A stretch of DNA of 59,664 nt from a virus, in the IMG/VR virus record IMGVR_UViG_3300034198_013821, positions 1 through 59,664 of that record; one strand, written 5' to 3'. A program made the translations under genes and the position numbers. Each line of letters opens with the position of its first letter. Within the stretch, counting starts at the first letter, position 1. Under the pieces are notes generated by a model, which saw only the letters and a program-made list of their open reading frames with translations, made no database searches and was not told the origin of the DNA. Of the stretch, positions 15,433 to 24,657 are shown piece after piece.

Positions 15433-15759
15433 TTATTTTGTTTTTGGCGCAACCACTACTTCATTATCTTTTGCGGTTTGCAATTCAGCAATTAAAGCAT
15501 CGATAAAAGGTTTTAAATCAGTATCGTCTTTTAGATTAAAGCTGTCTTTTGAAGTCCAACGAACATCATTGTAACCAAAAAAGTTTACTGCGTGAAATTC
15601 TGTAACCAAAGTTGGATTGTCCGCTGGTTTTTTAGCAAATATTTCAGCCATTAAAGGCGTAACATTCGTTAAAGTGTCGGTTTTAACTTTTACTGATAAA
15701 TCTTTTGAATTGATTTGTGTTTCTCCGTAACCAAAAACGTGAATTGTGAAATTTTCCAT
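15433..15759 (-). CDS. Hypothetical phage protein, 108 aa
   Basis: Starts MENFTIHVFGYGETQI, a beginning I associate with a conserved small Bacteroidota phage protein. Mixed beta/alpha (LVTEFHAVNFFGYNDVRW) with a C-terminal helix. No membrane segment. Has its own -7 box and terminator, so it is a monocistronic unit, which suggests separate or strong expression. Function unknown. Confidence 0.7.
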   Translation of the reverse strand: MENFTIHVFGYGETQINSKDLSVKVKTDTLTNVTPLMAEIFAKKPADNPTLVTEFHAVNFFGYNDVRWTSKDSFNLKDDTDLKPFIDALIAELQTAKDNEVVVAPKTK

Positions 15760-15782
15760 TTTATTTTAAAATTTATGAAATA

Positions 15783-15790
15783 CAAATATA
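15783..15790 (-). promoter_or_regulatory. -7 box for the 15433-15759 gene
   Basis: TATATTTG on the minus strand (exact TAnnTTTG), 24 bases from the start codon. No TTG at the expected distance. Confidence 0.5.
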
Positions 15791-15825
15791 AATAAAGTAT
15801 TTCGGTTTTGTTGTTTTTATTTTTA

Positions 15826-16695
15826 TTAAGGTATTATACTCAAGTAAGTACCATTTAGATAGACTGCTCCAGTAGGTAGACCAGCTCCACTTGTTGGTAT
15901 ATTCATTATAGATAATTCATTTACAAACGTTGCACCAGCTCTATTAGCAGTAATATTGTTACCGATAATCATAGCAAATGAACAACCATAAGTATTATTA
16001 TTTCTACCAGCTAAAATTGCACTATAACTACCATTTGCAAGGTTGTCATAACCACCGCCAATAAATGATTTATAACCAGAAGCAATATTGCTACTACCAC
16101 CTCCTACTGTACTATAACTTCCACTTGCAGAATTAGAATCTCCACCACCAATTGCAGAACCATAACCAGAAGCAATATTACCAGTGCCACCACCAATAGT
16201 TGCACTACTGTTACTTGTAGAATTATTGTTACCACCACCAACTGTTGAATAATAATTAGAAGTTATATTATTATAACCACCACCTATTACAGAACGACAA
16301 CCAGATGCAGTATTACCTTGACCACCACCAACTGTAGCGTAACTTCCACTTGCATCATTAGTTCCTAATATTGGTTGAATACCAGTGCCATTAGTATTAT
16401 ATTCAAACGGACTACTACCGCCACCTCCAGAATTGTCAAAACCAAGATTTGCTTCCGCAAAAGCTATAAAGGTAGTTTGCGTAAAAACGGTATTTGTTGC
16501 ATCTGTACAAGTTGACAACGGATTATTGAAAACTGGCGTGAAGTTCGCTAAATACTTGTTGAAAATACATATATAAGGCGTTGAATTTGACAAAGTCAAA
16601 ACATCTATACTACAAGCATCTTTTGGAATAACTAATATCATTATGCCATCTTTTGATATTTGTAAACTTCCAAATACTATTTCTAATTTATTCAT
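15826..16695 (-). CDS. Spike/fibre protein with YadA-head-like repeats, 289 aa
   Basis: N-terminal domain (residues 1-90) of unknown fold, a Gly-rich hinge, then SPFEYNTNGTGIQPI, and about ten 15-16-residue repeats of the type GGGxxNxASGxYSxI (residues about 115-250), as in trimeric autotransporter (YadA/Hia) heads, which form a left-handed beta-roll. A conserved C-terminal cap (FVNELSIMNIPTSGAGLP) follows. Likely a trimeric receptor-binding fibre. Shares the SPFEYNxNGTGIQPI start and the end cap with its larger neighbour, so they are duplicates. Confidence 0.82.
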   Translation of the reverse strand: MNKLEIVFGSLQISKDGIMILVIPKDACSIDVLTLSNSTPYICIFNKYLANFTPVFNNPLSTCTDATNTVFTQTTFIAFAEANLGFDNSGGGGSSPFEYNTNGTGIQPILGTNDASGSYATVGGGQGNTASGCRSVIGGGYNNITSNYYSTVGGGNNNSTSNSSATIGGGTGNIASGYGSAIGGGDSNSASGSYSTVGGGSSNIASGYKSFIGGGYDNLANGSYSAILAGRNNNTYGCSFAMIIGNNITANRAGATFVNELSIMNIPTSGAGLPTGAVYLNGTYLSIIP

Positions 16696-16714
16696 AATCT
16701 TTTATTTTGTTTTG

Positions 16715-18280
16715 TTAAGGGACAATACATAATATTCCAACGCTACTCCATACAGAACCGCTTGGTAAACCTACATTTGATGTCGGGATGTTTTTAATTG
16801 ATAAATTATTTACAAATGTAGTACAATTTCTGTCAGCAGTCAAATCACTACCCACAATCATTGCGTGAATAAAAGAACAAGTAACATTATTTTGACCTCC
16901 CAATATTGCTGAACAGTTACTCCTTGCGGTATTTACAAATCCACCACCTACAAAAGAGTGTTCCCCAAGCGCATTGTTAAATTGACCGCCAGTTATTGCC
17001 GAACCAGCACCGTTAGAAGCATTTTGAGAACCCCCACCTACTGTAGAAATGCTCCCAAACGAATTATTTCCATAACCGCCTATAATTGACGAATATGAAC
17101 CACAAGCAACATTATAACCTCCACCAGATACCGTTGAATGACTTGAAGTAGATAAGTTTTTAAACCCTCCACCAATAGTAGAGCATATTCCAGAAGCAAT
17201 ATTACATTTCCCAGCTCCTATAAAAGAAGTACTGCCAGAAACCGTATTGTTACTTCCAGCTAAAATTGCTGAATAATCAGATGATATAAGATTGTTTGAA
17301 CCAGCAAAAATAGCAGAAACATTACCATAAACTTTATTTCTTCCACCTCCACCAACTGCGCTATAAAAACCATTGGATTTATTATATATACCACCAGATA
17401 GTGTTGCAAATGTACCACTAGCATTATTTCCCTTTCCTCCGCTTACTGTTGAATAGTTCCCAGAAACACCGTTAAACTGCCCCCCACCTATTACTGAATA
17501 ATTACCTTGATTTACATTATTACCTCCACCACCTACCGTGCTATGTGTGCATACTGATTGATTAGAAGAGCCTCCTAAAATAGAAGAACTAATTCCAGTA
17601 GAGAAATTTGATTTACCTCCACCTACTACTGAATTTGAATTACACGTAATATTGCACCAACCACCGCCAATAGTTGCATTATCTCCTCTTACAACATTGC
17701 TTTGCCCTCCACCTATTGTAGAATGGTTGTCAAAAGATTTGTTGGAACTCCCAGCAAAAATAGAGGAATTAATACCATATACGATATTATTATATCCACC
17801 TCCAATAGTGGAATTACAATTTGCGGATTGATTTTTAGAACCACCACCTACAATTGAACTATCGCATAATGCAGAATTACAATATCCTCCACCTATTGTA
17901 GCATTTAATCCGCTAGAAACGTTATTTCCTATTATTGGCTGAATACCAGTACCATTTGCATTATATTCAAACGGACTTGCGCCTATATAGGTTGAATAAT
18001 CAATCCAGTTTAAATTGTTAGATAAGTCATTATCTACACCTCCCATAATTAAATTGGCTAAAATATACACTTTATTATTAGACGAAGTAGGGTCGCTACT
18101 AACACTAACTTGCATACCAAATTTTCTCCTTTGAGCTGGAATTAAATTTCTATTTGCGAGTGTATCTAAAGCCATTAAACCGCCTAAACCAAGACTATCT
18201 ATATGCGTTGGAAAAGTGTCTGTACTGGCAGTTGTACCTATGTTGCTTGTAATTGGAATTGAACCGTTTGGATAAGCCAT
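16715..18280 (-). CDS. Long spike/fibre protein with YadA-head-like repeats, 521 aa
   Basis: N-terminal domain (1-100, with NLIMGGVDNDLSNNLNW) that I associate with fibres of Bacteroidota phages, then SPFEYNANGTGIQPI and about 23 repeats with GGGxxN cores to residue about 490, ended by the same cap as the 289-aa protein (FVNNLSIKNIPTSNVGLP). Cys in several repeats (GGGYCNSALCDSS) is unusual for YadA-like heads. Receptor binding is the likely role. The two genes differ mainly in repeat number, as expected for length variation by recombination between repeats. Confidence 0.82.
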   Translation of the reverse strand: MAYPNGSIPITSNIGTTASTDTFPTHIDSLGLGGLMALDTLANRNLIPAQRRKFGMQVSVSSDPTSSNNKVYILANLIMGGVDNDLSNNLNWIDYSTYIGASPFEYNANGTGIQPIIGNNVSSGLNATIGGGYCNSALCDSSIVGGGSKNQSANCNSTIGGGYNNIVYGINSSIFAGSSNKSFDNHSTIGGGQSNVVRGDNATIGGGWCNITCNSNSVVGGGKSNFSTGISSSILGGSSNQSVCTHSTVGGGGNNVNQGNYSVIGGGQFNGVSGNYSTVSGGKGNNASGTFATLSGGIYNKSNGFYSAVGGGGRNKVYGNVSAIFAGSNNLISSDYSAILAGSNNTVSGSTSFIGAGKCNIASGICSTIGGGFKNLSTSSHSTVSGGGYNVACGSYSSIIGGYGNNSFGSISTVGGGSQNASNGAGSAITGGQFNNALGEHSFVGGGFVNTARSNCSAILGGQNNVTCSFIHAMIVGSDLTADRNCTTFVNNLSIKNIPTSNVGLPSGSVWSSVGILCIVP

Positions 18281-18298
18281 TTTATTTTGTTTTTTAAA

Positions 18299-19240
18299 TT
18301 ATGATACTCTAATTGTTATTGTACCACCTAATATATTTTTTGTTCTGTAAACTCTATAATTAGTCGCTATTCCTTGTGCATTTGTAACGTTTACCAATCC
18401 ATAAGACCATCCATTTTCAGTATTGCTATAAAACGCATTGTCACTCGAATCTGCCATTGAAACCACTAAATTAGTAGAGGTGTCTTTAAATCCAGTAGAA
18501 GCAGTCGGACTTCCAAAACTATCGGGGTAGCAAATGTATTTATAATTTGATGCTGAAAAAGAATAATCTGCAAATTGATTTTGAGCCAATAAGCCAGTTA
18601 ATGATTCTATTTGAGATTCATTTAGAGTAGTATTTGCACTTATACCATAGTAAACTTTCCAAAACCAATAAACAGTCGCTAAATCACTCTGTAATACATT
18701 TCCTTTAGTATCTATAGCGTTAGCTTTCCATTGATTATATGTAGCGGTAGTTTTTTGAACACTACCAATATTTACGTTTTGAGGACTTGAATTGCTTATT
18801 CCAGATTGCAATGTTGTGTTCGAGGTTACATCTAATACAGAAACGCTATTTGCACTCACATTTGTAGGCGTTATAAAAGACCAACTGAATGATTTTAAAC
18901 CACTAATTACAGTACCTACTTCAATTGGATTTGATTGTGAAATAGAAAATGAATTAAAAGTTGGCGCTACATAAGGTGCGTAAATATTTTCAAATAAAGC
19001 ATCGTAAGTATATCCAGTAATATCTGTTCCAGAAGGTATGTTTTCTACAGTAATTGTAGTAGGACTGTCGCCATCATAAATTGAAGAACCGCTACTGCCA
19101 ACAAAATCAGATAATGGTTGAATATTACCCATAACATCTTTAACCTTCATTACGCCACTAACGCCTTCAACGAAAACTGCCAAACTATTACCGTTTGGAC
19201 TTGTAATGTTGTTTTGTTGTGATTTAGTTACATTTCCCAT
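18299..19240 (-). CDS. Spike protein with shared N-terminal anchor, 313 aa
   Basis: Residues 1-46 (MGNVTKSQQNNITSPNGN...) are nearly the same as in the next gene and recognisably related to the SGNH spike, so they form a common virion-attachment module. Residues 60-313 are beta-rich (NIPSGTDITGYTYDALFENI, then FSISQSNPIEVGTV), similar in style to Ig-like/carbohydrate-binding fibre domains seen in Bacteroidota phages. Receptor recognition is inferred. One-base junction with the next gene. Confidence 0.75.
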   Translation of the reverse strand: MGNVTKSQQNNITSPNGNSLAVFVEGVSGVMKVKDVMGNIQPLSDFVGSSGSSIYDGDSPTTITVENIPSGTDITGYTYDALFENIYAPYVAPTFNSFSISQSNPIEVGTVISGLKSFSWSFITPTNVSANSVSVLDVTSNTTLQSGISNSSPQNVNIGSVQKTTATYNQWKANAIDTKGNVLQSDLATVYWFWKVYYGISANTTLNESQIESLTGLLAQNQFADYSFSASNYKYICYPDSFGSPTASTGFKDTSTNLVVSMADSSDNAFYSNTENGWSYGLVNVTNAQGIATNYRVYRTKNILGGTITIRVS

Positions 19241-19791
19241 TATATTCCGTTTTTAAATTGATATGTACCACTCAAATTAAATTGAGTAGTTGTAGAAGTC
19301 GCCCCTACTGGTGTGTTAAATTTCCACGCTAAATCTGTTGTACTTCCCGAATAGTATAATTTATGTACAATATTGCTATAATCATTATCTGTTATTCCAG
19401 CAATATGATATAATGAATTACCAGCAGTTTGATGCAAAGTACCCCCAGCTTGTCGCATAGTTTGAACCGAAGCAAATGGCAACGTAATTTGATATTGCCC
19501 AGTTCCAAAATTAGTACAAGTACTAAAGTCAACAAATACTCTAAAAAAGCAAGTTAAAGGATTTATAATAGTATAATATCCAGTTGCTTTTGCTCCCGTT
19601 GTAGTTCCAAAAGAATCTGTAAACAAAGGGTCGAATTTTTGCTCATTTGAAAAGAAATCAGATAATAATTGCACGTTTCCGTTTATGTCTTTTACTTTTA
19701 TTTCTCCGCTTAAACTATCAACAAATAATGCCAAACTATTACCATTTGGACTTAATATATTATTAGCTTGTGATTTAGTTACATTTCCCAT
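19240..19791 (-). CDS. Spike protein with shared N-terminal anchor, 183 aa
   Basis: MGNVTKSQANNILSPNGN start shared with its neighbour, then a beta-rich C-terminal domain (GYYTIINPLTCFFRVFVDF, then QYITLPF-like strands) typical of phage fibre-tip domains that end with a jelly-roll-like fold. No catalytic motif. Likely a receptor-binding protein. Confidence 0.75.
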   Translation of the reverse strand: MGNVTKSQANNILSPNGNSLALFVDSLSGEIKVKDINGNVQLLSDFFSNEQKFDPLFTDSFGTTTGAKATGYYTIINPLTCFFRVFVDFSTCTNFGTGQYQITLPFASVQTMRQAGGTLHQTAGNSLYHIAGITDNDYSNIVHKLYYSGSTTDLAWKFNTPVGATSTTTQFNLSGTYQFKNGI

Positions 19792-19805
19792 TTTATATTT
19801 TAAAA

Positions 19806-21188
19806 TTAATTTCTCGCATACTGTATTGTTGACGCTAATTTTTGACCTATTTGATACATTCCACCTTGTCTTAAATGCACATCTCCACTTGTTATCAATA
19901 TTGTTTCAGAACCAACATATTGTTCAAAAGGAACTGTTCTAGTTGCTCCAAAACCATAAACTCTATCCGCAGAAACTTTAGTGTCTGAAATAAATATATT
20001 TTCGCTTTCTCTGTCGTCGTAATTTAAAACTATTTGTTTATAACTTTCCCAAAGAGAAGCGTTTGTTTTTCCACAATAATCATTGTATTCAACCGAATTA
20101 CAAGTACAAATTATTATTTTAACATTGGTATTTGATAATTTTGCATTACTTATGAATTTATCCATATTTGCTTTCCATCCAATAAAAAAAATAGGTATTG
20201 AACTTGGTTCTAAATTTCTAAAATCATTCATCCCTAATAATATTGTAATTACATCTGGAGCGTCAATATTCCAAGTGTCTAAATACTTTTCAAAGTTAAA
20301 TTTAAAATTAAGAGTTGATTGATTAATTATCGCCCAAGAACTACCATTCCATACTTTATAAACAGAATCATCAGTAAAATACATTACATCATTTGTGTTT
20401 GGCGTTGCTCTTACTCCTAAAGAATTTATATTTAAAAGCGCTAATTGATGCGATAAATTGCCTATTTCATATTGAGGTGCGGTATTTTCATAAACCCTTT
20501 TCCAAAACCCAGTATTTCCATAATAAACATAAGGCGCTTTAGGATGAACAAATGGCGAAAAAACTGTGTTTTCGGCAGTAGAACCAGTTTCGTTCATATA
20601 TTTAAATAAATCCCAACCACTTCTTCCTTCACGATTAACATCGTCAGTTACAGAGCCATAATTACAACTGCCTACGTGAGTTACATTAGGTATGGTTTCG
20701 CCCATTTTTTTAACATACCATCCAATATCTGTATAACTATCTCCTATTGATAAAACTTTAATCGGGGTATCTTTTGACAAATCGGAAACTACAATTTCAT
20801 AATCAGCACTCATTAAAGTATTGTAATCCAAATCTGTCAAATCATTTGAAACATTATATGTTCCAATTTGAGGATTCTGAATAGTAATACGATTGTTCCT
20901 TAAATAACCAACTGGAACGCTTGTATTTAAAACAAAATTAGGCAATACCCTTTTTTGAAATTCATCTAAATATATATTGTTTTCAATTGTAGTTAAAAAA
21001 TGTTGTTTTTTAGGCGCTATAATTTCATTGTTGTAAAAGCTATTTTTTATATAACTAGACAACAATTCAATAGTACCTATTCCATCCTTTATCTTCAACT
21101 CTCCCGATTCATTATCTACAAATAATTCTAAATTATTTTCAAGAGTTGTAACTACATTGTTACCTATTGACCGTATTAATTTTTTCAT
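19806..21188 (-). CDS. Spike with SGNH/GDSL esterase domain, 460 aa
   Basis: Residues 1-45 are a diverged copy of the shared anchor (NNLELFVDNESGELKIKDG). Residues 50-140 are a linker domain. From 143 an SGNH hydrolase follows: VLSIGDSYTD (Ser151, block I), GRSGWD (188-193, block II), LLGMNDF (Asn321, block III) and DVHLRQGG (Asp436, His438, block V). Such domains on phage spikes remove acetyl groups from host polysaccharide, allowing adsorption. All catalytic residues are present, so it should be active. Confidence 0.86.
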   Translation of the reverse strand: MKKLIRSIGNNVVTTLENNLELFVDNESGELKIKDGIGTIELLSSYIKNSFYNNEIIAPKKQHFLTTIENNIYLDEFQKRVLPNFVLNTSVPVGYLRNNRITIQNPQIGTYNVSNDLTDLDYNTLMSADYEIVVSDLSKDTPIKVLSIGDSYTDIGWYVKKMGETIPNVTHVGSCNYGSVTDDVNREGRSGWDLFKYMNETGSTAENTVFSPFVHPKAPYVYYGNTGFWKRVYENTAPQYEIGNLSHQLALLNINSLGVRATPNTNDVMYFTDDSVYKVWNGSSWAIINQSTLNFKFNFEKYLDTWNIDAPDVITILLGMNDFRNLEPSSIPIFFIGWKANMDKFISNAKLSNTNVKIIICTCNSVEYNDYCGKTNASLWESYKQIVLNYDDRESENIFISDTKVSADRVYGFGATRTVPFEQYVGSETILITSGDVHLRQGGMYQIGQKLASTIQYARN

Positions 21189-21192
21189 ATTT

Positions 21193-21498
21193 TTATATTT
21201 TCCAAAATTTAAGAACTAACCCCCAAACAAAAGAAAGTACTAATCCACCACCAATTAATCTTGATTTAAACTCTTTGTCTTTTTCAATGTAAGCATTATG
21301 CGTATCTACTTTTTCTAGCAAACCAACTTGACCATAAATTTTATCTCCAATGACTGTTTGATTTAATTTAGACAACGAAGCATCTACTTCTTGTATCTTT
21401 AAACTCATTTGCGATAATGTACTTTTAATCCAGTCTATATCAGTAGAACTTACTGATAATGTTTCGGTTACTTTTTTAGTAGTTTTTTCTAATGCCAT
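21193..21498 (-). CDS. Coiled-coil protein with C-terminal anchor, 101 aa
   Basis: Helical coiled-coil (residues 20-75, LSQMSLKIQEVDASLSKLN) then a membrane segment (81-98) ending KFWKI. The pattern recalls XhlA-type haemolysin/holin partners, but the position between spikes and virion membrane proteins also fits a spike-anchoring stalk. Four bases from the SGNH spike start, so co-transcribed. Confidence 0.65.
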   Translation of the reverse strand: MALEKTTKKVTETLSVSSTDIDWIKSTLSQMSLKIQEVDASLSKLNQTVIGDKIYGQVGLLEKVDTHNAYIEKDKEFKSRLIGGGLVLSFVWGLVLKFWKI

Positions 21499-21513
21499 TT
21501 TTTTTGTTTTATA

Positions 21514-21924
21514 TTAAATTCCTAACTCGGCTAAATGCTTTGTTAAACTAACGCTTTTAATTTTTTCATTTTTATTAAAAAACTGCAATCCTATTTGTGA
21601 AACTCCATTTGCATCAACATACATAATTATGTGAGAACAAACATCTTGCAATTCAACATTTATTTCTTTTGAAAACATTTCTAAAGATTTTTTCAAGAAA
21701 GGATTTGCCACACTCTCATAACCTAAAAAATCTATTTTCTTATCCATTATATTAATAAACCTAACTTTTTCAACAATTTTGTTTTGCAAACATATTTCAT
21801 AATTTACAGTACTTTCAATGTCATTTGTTACTTTTATTTGAACCTCTGATATTGGAACATTGTATGCTTTAGCATATTTTGTTAACCCAGTAATCATAAT
21901 CTTTTTAACTATTACTTGTACCAT
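21514..21924 (-). CDS. Hypothetical soluble protein, 136 aa
   Basis: I start it at 21924 (MVQVIVKK), directly after the leader AATAACAACAAA typical of this genome, instead of an upstream TTG. Alpha/beta protein without membrane helix or known motif. One of the few soluble products inside the membrane-protein array. Confidence 0.6.
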   Translation of the reverse strand: MVQVIVKKIMITGLTKYAKAYNVPISEVQIKVTNDIESTVNYEICLQNKIVEKVRFINIMDKKIDFLGYESVANPFLKKSLEMFSKEINVELQDVCSHIIMYVDANGVSQIGLQFFNKNEKIKSVSLTKHLAELGI

Positions 21925-21960
21925 TTTGTTGTTATTTTTAAGTTTCAAGTGTAAAAATAA

Positions 21961-22521
21961 TTATTTTATCTTTAAAACAGATGCTATTTTCGGATTTTTT
22001 AAAGCAAAGCTATGCAAAGCATTGTCTATACCCGAACTTTTCAAGAGGTCAGCAGTATATTCAAAATTCTCTTTATCAAATTTTAAAGTGTAATTAAAAC
22101 CTAAAAATTTAACTTTCATATTTCCAGACAATTGAATATTTATTGGCTTTCTTGAAATTATATCACTCGCTAAAGTCAATGCAGATTCTTTAATTGCTTT
22201 TGTATCAATAGTTCCATTTGCTTTTACAGTAAATTTACTACTTGGAAGTATGGTAATTGGCGTGTTTGATAATGTGCTTCCAAACTTCACATCTTTGAAA
22301 TAAAATTCTAAATCATAACTATTTAAAGTTATTTCAAAACTCGATTTATTAGTAATATCAAATTCAACTGATATATTGACATTATTTCCTTCAACGCTCA
22401 AAACGTGAAAGTTTTTTATGTTATAATCATAATTCAAAGCTAATCCTACTTGATAAGTAAAATATCGGTATAAACCAAACCCAGCTAATCCAAAACCCCC
22501 TAAAAATAACCACTTTTTCAT
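21961..22521 (-). CDS. LEA14/WHy-like domain protein with N-terminal anchor, 186 aa
   Basis: Membrane segment at residues 4-20 (WLFLGGFGLAGFGLYRYF). Residues 30-150 fit the LEA type 2 (WHy) pattern: NISVEFDITNKSSFEITLNS, then LEFYFKDVKFG and a central polar turn (NTPITILPSS). These beta domains occur in bacterial membrane proteins and bind or stabilise lipid surfaces; the role here is inferred. Probably exposed on one face of the virion membrane. Confidence 0.72.
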   Translation of the reverse strand: MKKWLFLGGFGLAGFGLYRYFTYQVGLALNYDYNIKNFHVLSVEGNNVNISVEFDITNKSSFEITLNSYDLEFYFKDVKFGSTLSNTPITILPSSKFTVKANGTIDTKAIKESALTLASDIISRKPINIQLSGNMKVKFLGFNYTLKFDKENFEYTADLLKSSGIDNALHSFALKNPKIASVLKIK

Positions 22522-22524
22522 ATC

Positions 22525-23136
22525 TTAATTTTTTGCTTTTGAATTGGTAATAGTCATAATTAATGCTAAAGCACCAACTAATACAACCGCCCCAAAAAAT
22601 ACCCTTTTATTTCTTTCGTAAATGCTTTCGGCTTGTATTCTTGCTTTGTCATAAGCACTATACTCTTTTGATATTCCAGCTACGACCTCTTGCCTACTTG
22701 CTTCTACTTGCGCTTCGCAACCATATTTTATAAAATCTTTTTTCGCACTATCTAAAGCAGTTCTTAAATTGTCAGCAAAAAGCATATTAGCATCAAATGA
22801 CCCAGCTTTTTTATTATTTAACGCTTGTTGTGTCCAATTGGCAATTTCCGCAGTGTAATATTCAATATTTTTATTTGCTTGTAAGCATTTATCCCTATTG
22901 TATTGCTTTGTTTCTGTATCGGAAGCACAATTGTTCGCTTTATATTTTTCAATCAAAGCATCGAGTTGTTTTTGATTTTTATCAAAATATGATTTATAAG
23001 TTTCGTAAGGATTTAGTAACAACACATTTGCTGGAACTTTACCGCTTAACTTTAACTTATCCATAAACTTTTCTTTTTCGTCTATTTGCAATTGATTAGT
23101 ATAGCAAGGAGAACTTAAAATTTGAATTGATGCCAT
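22525..23136 (-). CDS. Tail-anchored helical protein, 203 aa
   Basis: Long helical region with four Cys (SSPCYTN, NNCASD, KCLQAN, YGCEAQ) that could form two disulfides, and a C-terminal membrane helix (about 178-196). YGCEAQVEASRQEVV aligns loosely with NDCRNKIEEDRLKES of the next gene, so the two may be paralogues. Candidate virion membrane protein with an extracytoplasmic N-terminal domain. Confidence 0.7.
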   Translation of the reverse strand: MASIQILSSPCYTNQLQIDEKEKFMDKLKLSGKVPANVLLLNPYETYKSYFDKNQKQLDALIEKYKANNCASDTETKQYNRDKCLQANKNIEYYTAEIANWTQQALNNKKAGSFDANMLFADNLRTALDSAKKDFIKYGCEAQVEASRQEVVAGISKEYSAYDKARIQAESIYERNKRVFFGAVVLVGALALIMTITNSKAKN

Positions 23137-23139
23137 AAT

Positions 23140-23622
23140 TTATTTTTTTAAAACAACATATAATCCTACTATCAAAACCAACGCTCCTACACCAATGTAA
23201 ACTTTTTGCAAATTAAAAGATTTATCAACTACATTTTTTTCTTGATTTATAGCCGATTTTGTAAGCAAATTTGCGCTTTCTTTTAATCTATCCTCCTCTA
23301 TTTTGTTTCTACAATCATTTGATATAAAAGCATTTTCATAAGTTTCTTTTCTTTGTTGCAATGATTTTATATATTCTCTATTACCTCCGCCAGTCATTAA
23401 CTTTTTAGTTTCGTCAGCAATTTCAGTAATTATATTTTTTAGATTTTCATCTGTTTTATAACAGTTTTCTGCTTTTAAAGGGTATTTATATTCAACGCTT
23501 TTACTTTCTTTGGTTTGAATATAAGTGCTTCTAGGATTGTTTTCTGATTGTTGGTAATCCGATTCAGAACTTCCAACCGTAAAAATACTATGTGTACTTT
23601 GACCTTCTAATGCTTTTGCCAT
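23140..23622 (-). CDS. Tail-anchored helical protein, 160 aa
   Basis: Polar N-terminus, helical middle with two Cys (AENCYKTDEN, SNDCRNK) and membrane helix at 141-158 ending LKK. Possible paralogue of the preceding 203-aa protein. Candidate virion membrane protein. Confidence 0.7.
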   Translation of the reverse strand: MAKALEGQSTHSIFTVGSSESDYQQSENNPRSTYIQTKESKSVEYKYPLKAENCYKTDENLKNIITEIADETKKLMTGGGNREYIKSLQQRKETYENAFISNDCRNKIEEDRLKESANLLTKSAINQEKNVVDKSFNLQKVYIGVGALVLIVGLYVVLKK

Positions 23623-23632
23623 TTTTCGTTTT

Positions 23633-23959
23633 TTAATCTTTTATTAATTCAGTTCCGTTTACGTGATACCCTAACTTTTGTAATTCGATTACCCAAATTG
23701 GCAACAATGCTTTGTTTTTTAAGGTTTCAGCATCACTTCCTTTTGTATCTCGCCAAAATACTATTTTCTGAAAAATAGGCTTTGCTTTAGTAATATTTGA
23801 AGTGTCAACATCAATCATAGAAGTAGCCAAATCCTTAGCCTTTTTATCTAATTCAGCTAATTGAGTTTCTCTATCTTTAGGCTTTGTCAATGTAAGTAGA
23901 TAATAACCTACAATTGCCAATCCACTAACTACTAATAATGCACCTACACTCTTTTTCAT
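23633..23959 (-). CDS. N-anchored protein, GYxV-LIK family, 108 aa
   Basis: Membrane helix at 5-24 (VGALLVVSGLAIVGYYLL), helical body, and the C-terminal motif LQKLGYHVNGTELIKD, which recurs in two proteins at 25447 and 25850. This indicates an in-genome gene family. Probably a virion membrane protein. Confidence 0.7.
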   Translation of the reverse strand: MKKSVGALLVVSGLAIVGYYLLTLTKPKDRETQLAELDKKAKDLATSMIDVDTSNITKAKPIFQKIVFWRDTKGSDAETLKNKALLPIWVIELQKLGYHVNGTELIKD

Positions 23960-23962
23960 AAT

Positions 23963-24157
23963 CTATTTTTTACCAACTAAAAATTTAAGTCCTACAAGTA
24001 GTACTACTATTCCAGCTACCGCTAATGTGTATTGCAACACCTTTCTATCGCTAAATTCTTTTTCTTTATCAATTTTTTGCAATAAACTTTCTTGTGTGTT
24101 TAATAGAGTTTTAATCCTCCCTAGTTCTTCACTATCATAAACTTTACCTACTGCCAT
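23963..24157 (-). CDS. Small tail-anchored protein, 64 aa
   Basis: Helical N-half (EELGRIKTLLNTQESLLQKI), membrane helix 43-60, tail LVGKK. Fits the standard design of the array. Function unknown. Confidence 0.65.
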   Translation of the reverse strand: MAVGKVYDSEELGRIKTLLNTQESLLQKIDKEKEFSDRKVLQYTLAVAGIVVLLVGLKFLVGKK

Positions 24158-24167
24158 AAAAAATTAT

Positions 24168-24644
24168 TTAAGATTTGTTTTTACTCAAAACTTTATAGGC
24201 TACTAACACCGCCAATAAAATACCTACGTACAAAACATAGTTAGGTTTTTTTTCAGTAGCACCAACAGTTGGTTCGGTAGCACTTGCGCCACCACCACCG
24301 CCACCACCACCACCTAAAAAAGGAGGTAATGTAGCTAATACATTTTTAACGGTTTCAGAAACAACAGATGGTTTTGATTCGTCTAAAATAGGTTGTTCTA
24401 CATTATTTAAAATTGGCGAAACTATTGTTGGCTCTAAAATCACACTTGTTCCACCACTTGTAGCGCCACCGCCAGTTGTTGAGCCAGAAGTAGGCTCGTC
24501 GCTTAATGTAGCTTCTATTGTAGGCGTTGTTGATGTCGTACCTAATGTACTTGTTGTGCTTGAACCTACTGGAGTATTAACTTGACCTTGATACTTTGGA
24601 CTATTTGCAAAAGTAATACTTGGAATTATTGTTGGAAAAGGCAT
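24168..24644 (-). CDS. Low-complexity tail-anchored protein with poly-Gly, 158 aa
   Basis: Ser/Thr/Pro/Gly-rich throughout, with nine Gly in a row (residues about 112-120), then a membrane helix (135-151) and tail SKNKS. It looks like a flexible stalk exposed outside a membrane, perhaps a spike tether. The poly-Gly codons form a short GGN repeat that could vary in length. Confidence 0.68.
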   Translation of the reverse strand: MPFPTIIPSITFANSPKYQGQVNTPVGSSTTSTLGTTSTTPTIEATLSDEPTSGSTTGGGATSGGTSVILEPTIVSPILNNVEQPILDESKPSVVSETVKNVLATLPPFLGGGGGGGGGASATEPTVGATEKKPNYVLYVGILLAVLVAYKVLSKNKS

Positions 24645-24657
24645 AATATATTTTTTT

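Noticed and set aside
15900-18000. CRISPR-like regular repeats
   Set aside because: The spacing of 45-48 bases comes from GGGxxN protein repeats in one open frame of each fibre gene. Repeats are degenerate at DNA level and there are no spacers or cas genes.
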